NCBI GenBank assembly: GCA_002304505.1 | Contig: NCEH01000038.1 | Location: forward strand, 25,500 to 89,499 | Direction: 5' to 3' | Length of the DNA stretch: 64,000 nucleotides | Source of the DNA: Rhizobiales bacterium 32-66-11 | GTDB taxonomy: Bacteria > Pseudomonadota > Alphaproteobacteria > Rhizobiales > Xanthobacteraceae | Shown: piece by piece, positions 33,314-43,225 of the stretch | Numbering within the stretch: the stretch's first letter is position 1 | How the letters are laid out: each line of letters starts with the position of its first letter | Translations under genes and position numbers: made by a program | The notes under the pieces: generated by a model | What the model saw: the letters and a program-made list of their open reading frames with translations, nothing else | Database searches by the model: none | What the model was told of the DNA's origin: nothing

Positions 33314-34117
33314 TCACATGGAGGCCAGCGCGCCGTTCGCGATGTCGCACACCAGCATATGGCCGGGCGCGTGGGTGATGCAGAATTCCGGCCGCACACT
33401 GGCGATCACCGCCTGCGGAGTGACGCCGCAGGCCCAGAACACCGGCACTTCGTCGGGCCGGATCTCGACCGGGTCGCCATAATCCGGTGCGCCGATGTCC
33501 GTGATGCCGATGGCCGCCGGATCGCCGATATGAACCGGCGCGCCGTGCACGGACGGAAAGCGCGCGGTCACCTGCACCGCGCGCACGGCATCGGCCGGCG
33601 AGAGCGGCCGCATGGAGACCACGAGCGGCCCGCTGAACCGGCCCGCCGGCTGCGTCTCGATGGAGGTGCGGTACATGGGCACGTTGCTGCCCTGCTCGAT
33701 ATGGCGCACCGGCAACCCCGCCGCGAGCATGGCTTCTTCAAACGAAAACGAACAGCCGATCAGGAAGGCGACCAGATCGTCCCGCCACAGATCGGTGATG
33801 TCCGTGGGTTCGCTCACCAGCTCGCCCGCGCGCCACACCCGATAGCGCGGAATGTCGGTGCGGATGTCGAGGTCGCGGCCGAGCACCGGGAGAAACGGAT
33901 CTCCCACTTCCGACACCCCAACCAGCGGGCAAGGCTTCGGATTGCGCTGGCAGAACAGCAGAAAATCATACGCCAGCTCACGCGGCAGGATGGCGAGATT
34001 GGCCTGGACGAAACCGGGGGCGACGTTGGCCGTCGGCCCGCTCAACGCGCCGGAACGGGCGGCGAGGCGGGCCTCATGCGGCATCGCGGGAAGGATGGGA
34101 GAAGGGGTACGGGACAT
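33314..34117 (-). CDS. Putative hydro-lyase, DUF1445 (YcsI / D-glutamate cyclase family)
   Basis: Protein of 267 residues of the DUF1445 family. Characteristic segments are [48 protein letters not shown] and the C-terminal [12 protein letters not shown] with [13 protein letters not shown] eukaryotic member interconverts D-glutamate and 5-oxo-D-proline; bacterial members are named hydro-lyases without firm substrates. It is the last gene of the operon with a TRAP transporter, DUF2848 protein and amidase. A role in cyclic or N-acyl amino acid breakdown is possible (inference). Confidence 0.85.
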   Translation of the reverse strand: MSRTPSPILPAMPHEARLAARSGALSGPTANVAPGFVQANLAILPRELAYDFLLFCQRNPKPCPLVGVSEVGDPFLPVLGRDLDIRTDIPRYRVWRAGELVSEPTDITDLWRDDLVAFLIGCSFSFEEAMLAAGLPVRHIEQGSNVPMYRTSIETQPAGRFSGPLVVSMRPLSPADAVRAVQVTARFPSVHGAPVHIGDPAAIGITDIGAPDYGDPVEIRPDEVPVFWACGVTPQAVIASVRPEFCITHAPGHMLVCDIANGALASM

Positions 34118-34136
34118 GGGGGAGCCTCCGTGCGGG

Positions 34137-35495
34137 TCAGCGGCGCAGGGCGGCGTCAAGGGCCGCCTCCACCGCTTGTCCGATGGCTAGGATCGCGGGA
34201 TCGCGGCCCGCCGCCCCGGCGATCATCAGGCCGACCGGGGCCGTTCCGGGCCAGTGGCAGGGAATCGAAAGGGCGCAGCCGTCGAGGAAATTGATGAAGG
34301 TGGGATTGCGCAGCATCGAGATATTGGCGGCGCCATAAGCGGCATCGTCCGCCTCCAGCGCGGCAAGGGCGGGGGCGATGACGGGCACGGTCGGCAGGAT
34401 CAGGGCATCGAACGGCGCGATGCGCGCTTCGAGCGCGGCGATCCAGGCGGCGCGGGCCTCCAGCACGTCGATATAATCCGCCGCCGACATGTCCTTGCCG
34501 CGCATGAGCCGCACCAGGACGCGCGGATCATAGCGCGGCCCGGCGCGCTCGATCAGCGCGCGATGCCAGTGCCAGGCCTCCGCGGCGATCAGGCCGCCCT
34601 TGGCATTGATGGCGGGAAGCTGTGCGAATTCGGGAACGGCGATCTCGCGAACCTGCGCGCCCGCCGCCGAAAGGATCGAGAGCGCCTGGGAAAAGGCGGC
34701 GGAGACCGCGCCGTCCATGCCGTCGAGGGCCAGGGTGGTCGGCACGGCGAGCCGCAAGCCTTCAAGCGCGGCGGGGGCCACCACATCCGCCCCGCTGCCG
34801 GAGAGAATGGAATCGAGGATCGCGCAACACGCAACCGTCGGCGCGATGGGCCCGATGGAATCCAGGCTGGTGGACAGCGGCAGCACGCCGGCGCGCGGCA
34901 CCCGGCGTGGCGTCGGCTTGAAGCCGGTGAGGCCGCACAAAGCGGCGGGAATGCGCACCGAGCCGCCGGTGTCGGTGCCGATGGCGGCCGCCGCCATGCC
35001 GTCGCTCACCGAAACCGCGGCGCCCGAGGAGGAGCCGCCGGGAATGCGCCCCGTGGCCCGGTCGAACGGATTGAGCGGCGTGCCGTAATGGGGATTGAGG
35101 CCGAGGCCGGAAAAGGCGAACTCGGTCATATTGGTGCGCCCGGTCAGCACCGCCCCGGCGGCGAGCAGGCGCGCCACGACCGGGGAATGCGCGGCGGCGG
35201 GCGGCGCGCCGTCGAGCGCCACGGAGCCGGCCCGCGTGGTCTCGCCGGCCACGTCGAACAGGTCCTTGATGGAGATCGGCAGGCCCTCGATGGGCGAGCG
35301 GGAAACGCCGGCGCGGCGCACGGCATCGCTGGCGCGCGCCAGTTCTCCGGCGCGCGTTCCATAGAGCGTCGTGAACACCCGCGCCCCCTCGCCGGCCGGA
35401 TCGCGCGCGTGCTCGAGTGCCGCGTCAGCGAGGGCGGCGGCGCTGGTGCGGCCGGCGTCGAGATCGGCGCGCAGATCGGTGAGGGAGCGCATCAT
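34137..35495 (-). CDS. Amidase signature family protein
   Basis: Amidase of 452 residues with the Ser-cisSer-Lys triad region intact: Lys77 in PISIKDLFD, the Ser cluster 155-157 in [12 protein letters not shown], and [12 protein letters not shown] around 173-184. It hydrolyses a C-N amide bond; members act on many small amides and on amide intermediates of ring degradation. It lies 2 bp after the DUF2848 gene and 19 bp before the DUF1445 gene on the same transcript, so the imported substrate is probably a small amide or becomes one. Confidence 0.9.
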   Translation of the reverse strand: MMRSLTDLRADLDAGRTSAAALADAALEHARDPAGEGARVFTTLYGTRAGELARASDAVRRAGVSRSPIEGLPISIKDLFDVAGETTRAGSVALDGAPPAAAHSPVVARLLAAGAVLTGRTNMTEFAFSGLGLNPHYGTPLNPFDRATGRIPGGSSSGAAVSVSDGMAAAAIGTDTGGSVRIPAALCGLTGFKPTPRRVPRAGVLPLSTSLDSIGPIAPTVACCAILDSILSGSGADVVAPAALEGLRLAVPTTLALDGMDGAVSAAFSQALSILSAAGAQVREIAVPEFAQLPAINAKGGLIAAEAWHWHRALIERAGPRYDPRVLVRLMRGKDMSAADYIDVLEARAAWIAALEARIAPFDALILPTVPVIAPALAALEADDAAYGAANISMLRNPTFINFLDGCALSIPCHWPGTAPVGLMIAGAAGRDPAILAIGQAVEAALDAALRR

Positions 35496-35497
35496 GG

Positions 35498-36184
35498 TCA
35501 GGCCACTTCCGGCAGGATGTCGATGGTGTAGCTGTGGCGGATCGTGCGGCCCTTTACCGGGTCGAACAGCTCCATGGTGAAGGCCGGCGCCGGGCGGATG
35601 CCGCCGATGGCGCCCACCGTGCCGCAGATCATGCCGACGCCCGCCGGAAGGGCCTTGGCGCCCCCGGTGAAGCCTTCGATCAGCTCCAGCGGCGGACGCA
35701 ACGTGGAGAGCGGGCCTTCCTGATACAGCACGCGCGTGCCGCCTTCCTCGATGAAGGCGCGGATGATCATTTCGTCCCAGTGGCCGGCAACGTCCGCGAA
35801 CCGCCAGGCGGTGCGGGCGATGGGCTTGGCGCAGATCTGCTTGGAGAGCGCGACCCCCTGCGTCTCGAGCTTGCGGTCGGTATGGTCCGAGGACAGGCTG
35901 ACATACATCTCGCCCTCGGCGGAGAACACGAAGGTCTCCACCTCGCCCGAGGTCGCCGCGCCCAGCACCTGGATGCGGTCGGCCTGGGTCATGAGGTTCT
36001 CGGCGGCGCGATAATAAAGCGGCACGGTGCTCGGGCGCGGCACGCCGATGGCATACAGCTCCTCGATATGGTGCTCGATGGCGGCCATGTCGCGCCCGGC
36101 CCAGCCGGCGACGACGAGATCGGTGAGGGTCACTTTAAGCGCGCGCGCGGCGCCTTCGGCCTCGACGGTGAAATTCAGTTCCAT
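35498..36184 (-). CDS. DUF2848 family protein
   Basis: Protein of 228 residues matching DUF2848 (VSLSSDHTDRKLE, QICAKPIARTAWRF, ALPAGVGMICGTVGAIGG, and a late FTMELFDPVKGRTIRHSY). Parts of the pattern, especially the SDHTDR stretch and the MICGT strand, resemble fumarylacetoacetate-hydrolase-like folds, which hydrolyse C-C bonds or decarboxylate with a metal. The reaction is unknown. It lies between the TRAP permease and amidase genes. Confidence 0.82.
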   Translation of the reverse strand: MELNFTVEAEGAARALKVTLTDLVVAGWAGRDMAAIEHHIEELYAIGVPRPSTVPLYYRAAENLMTQADRIQVLGAATSGEVETFVFSAEGEMYVSLSSDHTDRKLETQGVALSKQICAKPIARTAWRFADVAGHWDEMIIRAFIEEGGTRVLYQEGPLSTLRPPLELIEGFTGGAKALPAGVGMICGTVGAIGGIRPAPAFTMELFDPVKGRTIRHSYTIDILPEVA

Positions 36185-36224
36185 GATTACCTGCGAAGAA
36201 GGATCGGAGAAAGGCTGCCGCGCC

Positions 36225-37508
36225 TCAGGAAAAGACGCGCGGCAGGAACAGGACGAGATCGGGGAAGACGGCGATCAGCACCAGCAGCACCGCCATGGCG
36301 AGCACGAACGGGATGGAGCCGACGATCACCGCCCCCATGGAGCCGCTCTTGCGCAGGCTCTGCACCACGAACAGGTTGAGCCCCACCGGCGGGGTGATGA
36401 GCGCCGCCTCCACCAGGATGATGATGAGGATGCCGAGCCAGATCGGATCGTAGCCGAGCTGCAGCATGATCGGCGCCACGATGGGAATGGTGGTGATCAT
36501 CATGGAGAGGGTCTCCATGAAGCAGCCGAGGATCAGGTAGAAAACGATGATCACGAACAGCATCTGCACCGCGGACAGCCCGAGGCCGGAGATGGAATTG
36601 GTGATGGCGTCGGTGATCCCCGTGGCCGACATGACGAAGTTGAGGAAGCTGGCGGCGATTATGATCAGCATGATCATCGCCGTCGCCTTCATGGTGCCTT
36701 CCACCGCCTCGCGCAGCATCGAAAGAGAAAGGCGGCCGAACCAGGCGGCAAGGATCAGCGCACCGAGCACGCCCAGCGCCGCCGCCTCGGTGGGTGTGGC
36801 GAGCCCGGCATAGATCGAGCCGACCACCAGCAGGAAGATGCCCAGCGGCGGGGCGAGATGCACCAGGCTGCGCAGGCGTTCGCCCCAAGTCGCCCGCACC
36901 TTCTGCCCGCCCCACGCCGGCTTGGCGATGCAGGCGACGATCACCGTGAGCATGAACAGGCCCGCCAGCAACAGGCCGGGGATGATCCCGCCGAGATACA
37001 GCTTCGGCACCGACGAATTGGTGAGCACGCCGTAGATGACGAGATTGATCGACGGCGGGATGAGGATCCCCAGCGTGCCGCCGGCCGCCAGCGAGCCGAG
37101 GAACAGCGGCTCGTTATAGCCATAGCGCTTGATCTGCGGGATCGAGACCGTGCCCACCGTCGCCGCCGTGGCGACGCTGGAGCCGGAGGTCGCCGCGAAC
37201 AGCGCCGAGGCGCCGATATTGGCATGCATCAGCCCGCCCGGAAGCCAGGAGAGCCAGAGGCTCATGGCGCTGTACATGCGCTCGGCGAAGCCCGCCCGCA
37301 GCAGCACTTCACCCAGCAGGATGAACAGCGGAATGGCGACCAGCAGGAACTCGTTATTGGTGCTCCAGGCCAGTTCGCCCATGGCCCGCGAGAGCGGAAG
37401 CATGGAATAGAGCGGATCGAGGATGAGGCCGAGGATGCCGAGCGCGGCACCGACCGGAATCGACAGGCCGATGAGGACCAGCAGCAGGACCAGCGTCGTC
37501 GCGATCAT
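36225..37508 (-). CDS. TRAP transporter large permease subunit, DctM family
   Basis: Membrane protein of 427 residues with about twelve hydrophobic segments, the sodium-coupled transport channel of a TRAP system. Typical DctM features: IPLFILLGEVLLRAG near residue 60, SGSSVATAATVGTVSIPQ near 110, and PPVGLNLFVVQSL near the C-terminus. Its start overlaps the small permease stop (ATGA). Confidence 0.94.
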   Translation of the reverse strand: MIATTLVLLLVLIGLSIPVGAALGILGLILDPLYSMLPLSRAMGELAWSTNNEFLLVAIPLFILLGEVLLRAGFAERMYSAMSLWLSWLPGGLMHANIGASALFAATSGSSVATAATVGTVSIPQIKRYGYNEPLFLGSLAAGGTLGILIPPSINLVIYGVLTNSSVPKLYLGGIIPGLLLAGLFMLTVIVACIAKPAWGGQKVRATWGERLRSLVHLAPPLGIFLLVVGSIYAGLATPTEAAALGVLGALILAAWFGRLSLSMLREAVEGTMKATAMIMLIIIAASFLNFVMSATGITDAITNSISGLGLSAVQMLFVIIVFYLILGCFMETLSMMITTIPIVAPIMLQLGYDPIWLGILIIILVEAALITPPVGLNLFVVQSLRKSGSMGAVIVGSIPFVLAMAVLLVLIAVFPDLVLFLPRVFS

Positions 37509-38125
37509 GCCGCGTCTCCCTTCACCATGCGCTCGCCTGCGGCGGCTTCTTCCTCAGCTTCCTCCTGGGTGGAGCGCACGCCGGCGATGGCCTTCACCGT
37601 CTCGATGTCGCCCGTGACCAAGGCCACGGAGGCGCGCAGCAGCATCATGGCGAGGATCACGCACATGAACACCAGCCCGAGGAACCAGAGCCCCTGGGGA
37701 ATGAACAGCGGGGTAGCGAGCGGGGTATTGGCGTGCGAGTTTTGGGCGATGGAGGCGCCCACCACATCGTAGGCATAATAAGTCAGCACGCCCATGAACG
37801 TGCCGAGCGCGACCAGCGACAGCCAGTCGAGCACGGCGGCGACGCGCACCGGCAGGTATTGATAGAGCACGTCCACCCGCACATTGGCCCGCTGCAGCGT
37901 CGCGAAGGCGAGCGACCAGGAGGTGCTGATGGCGAACGCATAGCTTGAAAGCTCGTCCGCGCCGCCGGTGGTCCAGCCGATGAACTTGCGGCACAGAACG
38001 TCGAAGGAAATCAGCAGCACGCTGGCGATGGTGAGCGCCCCGCCGAACCATACCGCGCCCCGCGACAGGGTTTCGGCGAAGCTGAGCACCTTGGCAAGCG
38101 CTGGAAGGGTTGTCGGGCTGTTCAT
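37505..38125 (-). CDS. TRAP transporter small permease subunit, DctQ family
   Basis: Membrane protein of 206 residues with four predicted helices. The segment DVLCRKFIGWTTGGADELSSYAF is the DctQ hallmark (R-F...G...E). The C-terminal tail is acidic (QEEAEEEAAAGE). ATG 38125 is preferred over longer frames that run into the leader. It lies between the binding-protein and large-permease genes. Confidence 0.92.
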   Translation of the reverse strand: MNSPTTLPALAKVLSFAETLSRGAVWFGGALTIASVLLISFDVLCRKFIGWTTGGADELSSYAFAISTSWSLAFATLQRANVRVDVLYQYLPVRVAAVLDWLSLVALGTFMGVLTYYAYDVVGASIAQNSHANTPLATPLFIPQGLWFLGLVFMCVILAMMLLRASVALVTGDIETVKAIAGVRSTQEEAEEEAAAGERMVKGDAA

Positions 38126-38190
38126 GGCAGAAGCTCCACGGATGCGACGGGCGGGAGGACCAGATAGCCGGCCCCCCCGCGCCGGCACCG

Positions 38191-39234
38191 TCACTTGTTG
38201 ACGGCGAGTCCGAGTTCCTTGCCGATGGTGGCATTGAAGCTGGCGACGCAATCGGCCGAGCAGCGGGCCGCCCACTTGGGCAGGATCTGGTCCTGCAGGA
38301 CCTTGCGCAGCAGTGCCTTGTCGGCCTCGCTCGGGGTCACCAGCACCATCTTGCCCTTCACTTCGAACGGGCAGGCAGCGGCGCCGGTGTTGCAATCATA
38401 GCCCTGCTGGGTCTGCTTGGCGGCGGCGGTCCAGATGTCGTTGACCATGCCCTTGATATTGGTCTGCAAGAACGCCTGCACCTTCGGGTCCAGCTTCTGC
38501 CAGGCCTTTTCATTCACGGCGTGGATCTGCTGGTTCCAGTTGATGGGCAGCGCCACGAGATGGGTGGAGACTTCATACCACTTGGCCGAATAGCCCGAGA
38601 GCGAGCCGGTGATGGCGCAATCCACCACCTTGTTCTGCAGCGCCGGCACCACTTCGCCGAACGCCATGGTCACGCTGGAGCCGCCGAAGGCTTCCACGAA
38701 CTCGGCCTGGGTGCGCGAGGAGGTGCGCACCTTCTTGCCCTTCAGGTCCGCCAGGCTCTTGATCTCGGCATTGCAGAACAGGACCTGCGCCGGATAGGTG
38801 GAAATGCCGAGCAGCCGCACGTTCGAACCATCGCCGTACAGCTTGGCGAGCACCGGCTCGAACGCATCGGTCACCTTGCGGGCGGTCTGCACGTCCGGGG
38901 CAAGGCCGGCGAGGTCGATGGCTTCGTTGATCGGATTGTCCGAGGCGAAATAGGACAAAGTCGCGGTGCCGAATTCCACCACGCCCTGGGACATCAGGCG
39001 CAGCAGTTCCGGACCCTTCAGGCCCATTTCGTTGAAGCCCTTGATCTCGGCCGTCACCTGGCCGTTGGACTTCTCGGGGATGGTCTTGGTCCAGAACGGC
39101 TTTTCATAATCCTGATAGGCGGTGAGATTGCTCAGGCCGCCCACGACCTTGAGGTTGGTCTTGGGCAATTCCTGCGCGCCCGCGGAGAGCGTCGCGGCGA
39201 ACAGGGCAGCGGCGGCTAAGGTCAGGTGTTTCAT
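38191..39234 (-). CDS. TRAP transporter substrate-binding protein, DctP family
   Basis: Periplasmic binding protein of 347 residues. The signal peptide is MKHLTLAAAALFAATLSAGA, cleaved near residue 20. Family features include the conserved arginine region LLGISTYPAQVLFCNAEIKSLADLKGKKVRT and the later VDCAITGSLSGYSAKWYEV. DctP proteins mostly bind carboxylates; the carboxylate here is unknown but may carry an amide, given the operon. Confidence 0.92.
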   Translation of the reverse strand: MKHLTLAAAALFAATLSAGAQELPKTNLKVVGGLSNLTAYQDYEKPFWTKTIPEKSNGQVTAEIKGFNEMGLKGPELLRLMSQGVVEFGTATLSYFASDNPINEAIDLAGLAPDVQTARKVTDAFEPVLAKLYGDGSNVRLLGISTYPAQVLFCNAEIKSLADLKGKKVRTSSRTQAEFVEAFGGSSVTMAFGEVVPALQNKVVDCAITGSLSGYSAKWYEVSTHLVALPINWNQQIHAVNEKAWQKLDPKVQAFLQTNIKGMVNDIWTAAAKQTQQGYDCNTGAAACPFEVKGKMVLVTPSEADKALLRKVLQDQILPKWAARCSADCVASFNATIGKELGLAVNK

Positions 39235-39297
39235 TTTAGATCCTCTGGTTGGTCTGGGGTCTGATCTTGGTTTTATTGATGGGTATGGCGAGTCCAT

Positions 39298-40488
39298 TCA
39301 GCTCCATCGCACGCAGGCGCGCGGAAAGCGCAGCAAGACGTCAGCGCCATGCGGCGACAGCAGCACCATTTCGCCCAGCGCGGCCCCGCCGAGGCCAGCG
39401 ACGAAAAGATTGGGATGCAGTTCAAACAGCATGCCCGGCGACAAGGTGAGACCGGGCGCGGCCACCGGCGCGGCGGTCGGGTCGAAATGCTGGCGGAACG
39501 CGTCGGTCAGCAAAGGGTCCTCATAGGAACAGCCGAGCCCGTGGCCGTTTCTGAACCGGCGGATGCCGGGATCATCGGCGGCAAGGCCGCGCCGGGCCCG
39601 TTCCGCTTCCATGGCCGCTTCCACGCCGGCCAGCGGCAGGCCCGGACGCAGCGCCGCAAGGCCGGCCTCGAGCATCGCGTCCACATGCCCCGCAAGTTCC
39701 GCGTGACCTGCGCTCAGCGGACCGATGCTTCCCATGCGGATGCCGTGGCCCCAATGCCCGTCCACCGTCAGCGCCACGCCGAGCAGCACCTGGTCTCCGG
39801 CTTGCGGCACCGCCTGAGCTTCCTCGCGCCAATAGCGGCAATAATCCGCCTGCGGGGCGATGGTGAGCCAGGTGCGGCAATAATCGGCGCCGGCGCGGCG
39901 CGCGCGCATCTCCAGATTCAGCTGAATCTGCCACGCCGGCAGGCGGGCGGAAAGCTCTGCGCCCAAGGCCGCGAACAGTTCGTCGCACAAAGCGGCGGCG
40001 GCGCGGTGGAGATGCTGCTCGGCGGCATCCTTCACCAGCCGCAGCCGCGCCACGTCCGCGTCCAGCGCGGGTCCGGGGCTGAAATCTCCGAGGTGACGGT
40101 GGATGGCCAGCGGCATCTCGTCGAAGCCGACAAGCCCGAGCCGCGCGCCCGCCGGCAGCAGCGCACCGAGCGTTGCGCCCCAGGCGTCGGGCCGCACATC
40201 GTGCACCACAAGGTCGGGCCGCAGATCGCGCGCGAGCGGCACCATGAAGGGGCTCGCCACCAGGAGGTGCGCGCCTTCGGGCAGGATCAGCAGAAGCGAG
40301 GCGCTCTCATGCCCGTCCCAGCCGCTGAGGAAGCGCAGCGCGCCGTGGGATTTCGTGCCCGTGCCGAGCGCGCTGCCGTGGCCGAACACCGCGATCCCGG
40401 CACATCCGCGCGCGCCGGCAAGATCCAGCAGCGCCGCGCGCCGCGCCGCGAGGGAGCCTAAGTCGTCGATCGGAAAAAGAGGCGGCAT
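39298..40488 (-). CDS. M24 family (creatinase/aminopeptidase P-like) protein lacking part of the metal site
   Basis: Pita-bread-fold protein of 396 residues: an N-terminal creatinase-type domain (~1-150), then the catalytic domain. His (NGHGLG), Glu (FELHPN) and Glu (ALGEMVLL) of the usual metal site are recognisable. The two aspartates normally in a D-x10-D segment are not: the region reads GVALTVDGHWGHGIRM. Creatinases of this fold work without metal, so a creatinase-like C-N hydrolase of the imported compound is more likely than a peptidase (inference). It is transcribed just before the TRAP genes. Confidence 0.82.
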   Translation of the reverse strand: MPPLFPIDDLGSLAARRAALLDLAGARGCAGIAVFGHGSALGTGTKSHGALRFLSGWDGHESASLLLILPEGAHLLVASPFMVPLARDLRPDLVVHDVRPDAWGATLGALLPAGARLGLVGFDEMPLAIHRHLGDFSPGPALDADVARLRLVKDAAEQHLHRAAAALCDELFAALGAELSARLPAWQIQLNLEMRARRAGADYCRTWLTIAPQADYCRYWREEAQAVPQAGDQVLLGVALTVDGHWGHGIRMGSIGPLSAGHAELAGHVDAMLEAGLAALRPGLPLAGVEAAMEAERARRGLAADDPGIRRFRNGHGLGCSYEDPLLTDAFRQHFDPTAAPVAAPGLTLSPGMLFELHPNLFVAGLGGAALGEMVLLSPHGADVLLRFPRACVRWS

Positions 40489-40679
40489 GGCCGGCCCTCA
40501 GCCGACGGACGCGAACGGGACATCCCCACGGAATTCCCTTCGCGCGCCAAGCGCACGCTCGTATGTCATAGCCGATATCCCTCTGCCGCGGCGTTGACGC
40601 CGTCGTTCTGAGGGTCATTGCAAGGCATGGGGACCGCAGCTGTCCAATTGTATGTTTGGAAGCGACGTATAAGCTGGAT

Positions 40680-41588
40680 TTATGTCTCCAGCTCGCGCAT
40701 GGAAGCGCCCCCCGCCACGGTCTGCGCCAGGCGGGCGATGACGCGCGAGGGATAGCTCTCCGGCCCATCGATCCAGCTCGCGGTGAAGCTGAGATCCGGC
40801 AGCGGATCGCACACCACCTCCAGCAGCTGCAATTCGCCCCGCTCCAGCTCCTTGCCCAGGAAAACCGGCGTGATGACCGCGGTGCCGATGCCATCGAGCA
40901 CCATGCGCACCACCATGGAGAGCGAGGCGCAGCCATACATGCGCGGGGTCGATATGCCCCAGCGCATCAGCATGTCGCGCACCATGCGATAGGGCGAGCT
41001 GTTGGAGGGATAGGTGATGATGGGCAAGGTCGCCACCCGGTCCAAAGTCACCGGCCCAGGTCCGAGATCGATCCCGGGCTTGACCACCCAGGCCAGGGGA
41101 TAGGTGCAGAGGTCCAGATTCTCGACCCGCGCCTCCAGCACCGGGCCCATGAGAAACGCCACGTCGATCTGTCGCGCCATGAGGTGGGATTGCAGCACAT
41201 GCGTGCTGTCCACCTCGATTTCCAGCACCAGCGAGGGATAAGCGGAATGCACCTGTTCGATCAGGCGGGGCAGCCACGTCTGGACGATGGTTTCCGCCAC
41301 GCCGATCCGCAAGGTTCCGCTCATGGTGGTCTGGTCACGCGCCGCCTGCAGCATGTCGCGGCGCGCCTGCATCATGCGCTCGGCATGGGAGAGCAGCTCA
41401 TGCCCCTTGGCGGTGAGCTTGACGCCGCGCGCCTCCCGCTCGAACAGCCGCACGCCCAGCGCCGTCTCCAGCGAGGCGATGCGTTGGGAGATGGCGGGCT
41501 GGGTCGTGCCAAGCTTCTCCGAGGCCGCCCGCAGGCTGCCGAGCGCCGCCGCCCAGAAGAAGGTCTCGATGTTTCTCAGATCGATCAT
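40680..41588 (-). CDS. LysR family transcriptional regulator of the TRAP/amidase operon
   Basis: Regulator of 302 residues with the N-terminal LysR helix-turn-helix (SLRAASEKLGTTQPAISQRIASLE, ~16-39) and an effector domain. ATG 41588 starts the usual MIDLRNIETFFWAA sequence; the longer open frame upstream has no family similarity. It lies upstream of the M24 and TRAP genes on the same strand with a 191-bp gap, not divergent as is more common. It probably activates the operon. Confidence 0.9.
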   Translation of the reverse strand: MIDLRNIETFFWAAALGSLRAASEKLGTTQPAISQRIASLETALGVRLFEREARGVKLTAKGHELLSHAERMMQARRDMLQAARDQTTMSGTLRIGVAETIVQTWLPRLIEQVHSAYPSLVLEIEVDSTHVLQSHLMARQIDVAFLMGPVLEARVENLDLCTYPLAWVVKPGIDLGPGPVTLDRVATLPIITYPSNSSPYRMVRDMLMRWGISTPRMYGCASLSMVVRMVLDGIGTAVITPVFLGKELERGELQLLEVVCDPLPDLSFTASWIDGPESYPSRVIARLAQTVAGGASMRELET

Positions 41589-42070
41589 CCCTCGATGATG
41601 ACCCCGCCCGCCGCCGCCTCCAACTGAAACTTCCTTGGCATCGGCGGGCGCCCGCGCCGCGGCCCCGCGTCGCATCACAGCATCAAGATACCGCCATCTA
41701 TTTTCAGAATCCCCGTGCGCGGCTCCGGCGCACGGCAGGCCCGCCGTGCGGTAAATCTTTCAAGCCATTTGTTTTGCTGAGCTTTTCTAGGTGCGACGGC
41801 GCGGCGTTTGCACGGATCGGGGGGCGCGCGCTACATATTTGCGCCATCCTGATTTGCTTGAAGCGGCAAGATCAATAAAATGGTTACCAGGCGCTGGTAG
41901 CTTTGGGGTATCGGCAGGACGGACAGACCATTGGCTCCGCCCTGGCAAGCCGAGTTTGATTGAAAAGCCCACGGGCCGTTCGGCGCGGGCGCAGACATCC
42001 GGTTCGCACAGCGTGGCACCATCCGCCGCGTTTAGGATCGGGATTGAAATCCGTTCGCGCAGTGAGGACC
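41589..42070. other. 482-bp divergent intergenic region
   Basis: Separates the lysR gene (minus) from the DUF2778 gene (plus). No gene is supported. It holds a perfect 8-bp stem (CGCACGGC/GCCGTGCG with a 6-base loop) at 41729-41750 with no known gene ending nearby, then a relatively A+T-rich stretch at about 41830-41900 that may contain a promoter. Confidence 0.55.
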
Positions 42071-43225
42071 ATGACCTACACGCCCTATGACGACACCGGC
42101 TACATGGATAGCCCTGTCTCATCCAAGGCCCGGCTGCCGCTGGTCGTCTTCGGCGCGTTGGTGATCGGCGTCGGCGCGCTGGCCGCCGCAACGCTCATCG
42201 TCACCTCGGATGCCGAATGGCGCATGCTGGCGGGCGGCTCCAGCCACCGCATCGAGGCGCCCCCCGCGCCCCTGCCCGCCCCGGTCCAGGTGTTTGCCGC
42301 CCCCGTGCAGCCGGCCCCGGCGCTGGACGACGCCGACAAAGACGTGACCGACATCGAGAATTTCCGCTCCGCCGGGGCGATCATCCTGGCGCCGAGCTGG
42401 ATGTTCGACGGCGGCATCCGCACCGCGCAGGGCTCCTTCGTGCCGCGGCGCACTGCCGTTGCATCGGCGCTGCCCCCGGCCGAGCCGCTGGAAGCCTCTC
42501 GCGCCGTGCCCCTGCCGCCGGTGAAGCCGCTGCTGGCGCCCGGCCTGCCCTCGCAGACCCAATTGTCCGCCGCGCCCGATCTCGGCCTGCCGGACACCGC
42601 GCCGCTGCCCACGCGCAATCCGCTGAGCCGCCAGATCGCCAACCAGATCGGCGGCGCGCAACTCGCCTATCTCCCGCCCTCCGACCGGCCGTTCGGCGAA
42701 GAGCCCGCGCCGAAGCTCGCGCCCCAGGTGGTGCCGCCGCCGGCCGCCCAGTCCATCCTGCCCGGCCCCACCGACCGGTTCGCCGTGTACGACATCGCCG
42801 GCAAGACCGTGTACATGCCGAGCGGCGAGAAGCTGGAGGCGCATTCCGGCTATGGCGACACATTCGACGACGTGCGCCACGTCTCGAAGAAGATGGTCGG
42901 CCCCACCCCGCCGAACACTTATGAGCTGACCATGCGCGAATCCCTGTTCCACGGGGTCCAGGCGCTGCGCATGCGGCCCGTCGGCAAGGAGCCCATGTAT
43001 GGCCGCGACGGCTTCCTGACCCACAGCTACATGATGGGGCCGCGCGGCGATTCCAACGGCTGCATTTCGTTCAACGATTATCCGAAATTCCTGGAAGCCT
43101 ATAAGCGCGGCGAGGTCACGCGGATCATCGTCGTGGCAAGCCTGCCCGGTGCCCAGCCCAAGCACGACAATCCCTTGCTCTCCTGGCTCGCCGGCCGCGC
43201 CGGCACCGTGCCTGAGACCCGCTGA
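42071..43225 (+). CDS. DUF2778 (Tlde1-like) domain protein with N-terminal membrane anchor
   Basis: Protein of 384 residues. One membrane helix (~20-42, LPLVVFGALVIGVGALAAAT) is followed by a long Pro/Ala-rich linker and a C-terminal DUF2778 domain from about residue 240 (FAVYDIAGKTVYMPSGEKLE, SGYGDTFDD, RESLFHGVQALRM). The catalytic-type motif HSYMMGPRGDSNGCISF contains the His and Cys expected for an L,D-transpeptidase-like enzyme. The Salmonella type VI effector Tlde1 has this domain, but no type VI genes are near. A role in periplasmic peptidoglycan modification is likely but unproven. GTGAGGA precedes the ATG. Confidence 0.85.
   Translation: MTYTPYDDTGYMDSPVSSKARLPLVVFGALVIGVGALAAATLIVTSDAEWRMLAGGSSHRIEAPPAPLPAPVQVFAAPVQPAPALDDADKDVTDIENFRSAGAIILAPSWMFDGGIRTAQGSFVPRRTAVASALPPAEPLEASRAVPLPPVKPLLAPGLPSQTQLSAAPDLGLPDTAPLPTRNPLSRQIANQIGGAQLAYLPPSDRPFGEEPAPKLAPQVVPPPAAQSILPGPTDRFAVYDIAGKTVYMPSGEKLEAHSGYGDTFDDVRHVSKKMVGPTPPNTYELTMRESLFHGVQALRMRPVGKEPMYGRDGFLTHSYMMGPRGDSNGCISFNDYPKFLEAYKRGEVTRIIVVASLPGAQPKHDNPLLSWLAGRAGTVPETR

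Noticed and set aside
41791..42090. 99-residue open frame in the gap before the DUF2778 gene
   Set aside because: Overlaps the leader of the next gene, lacks a ribosome binding site and has no recognisable features.
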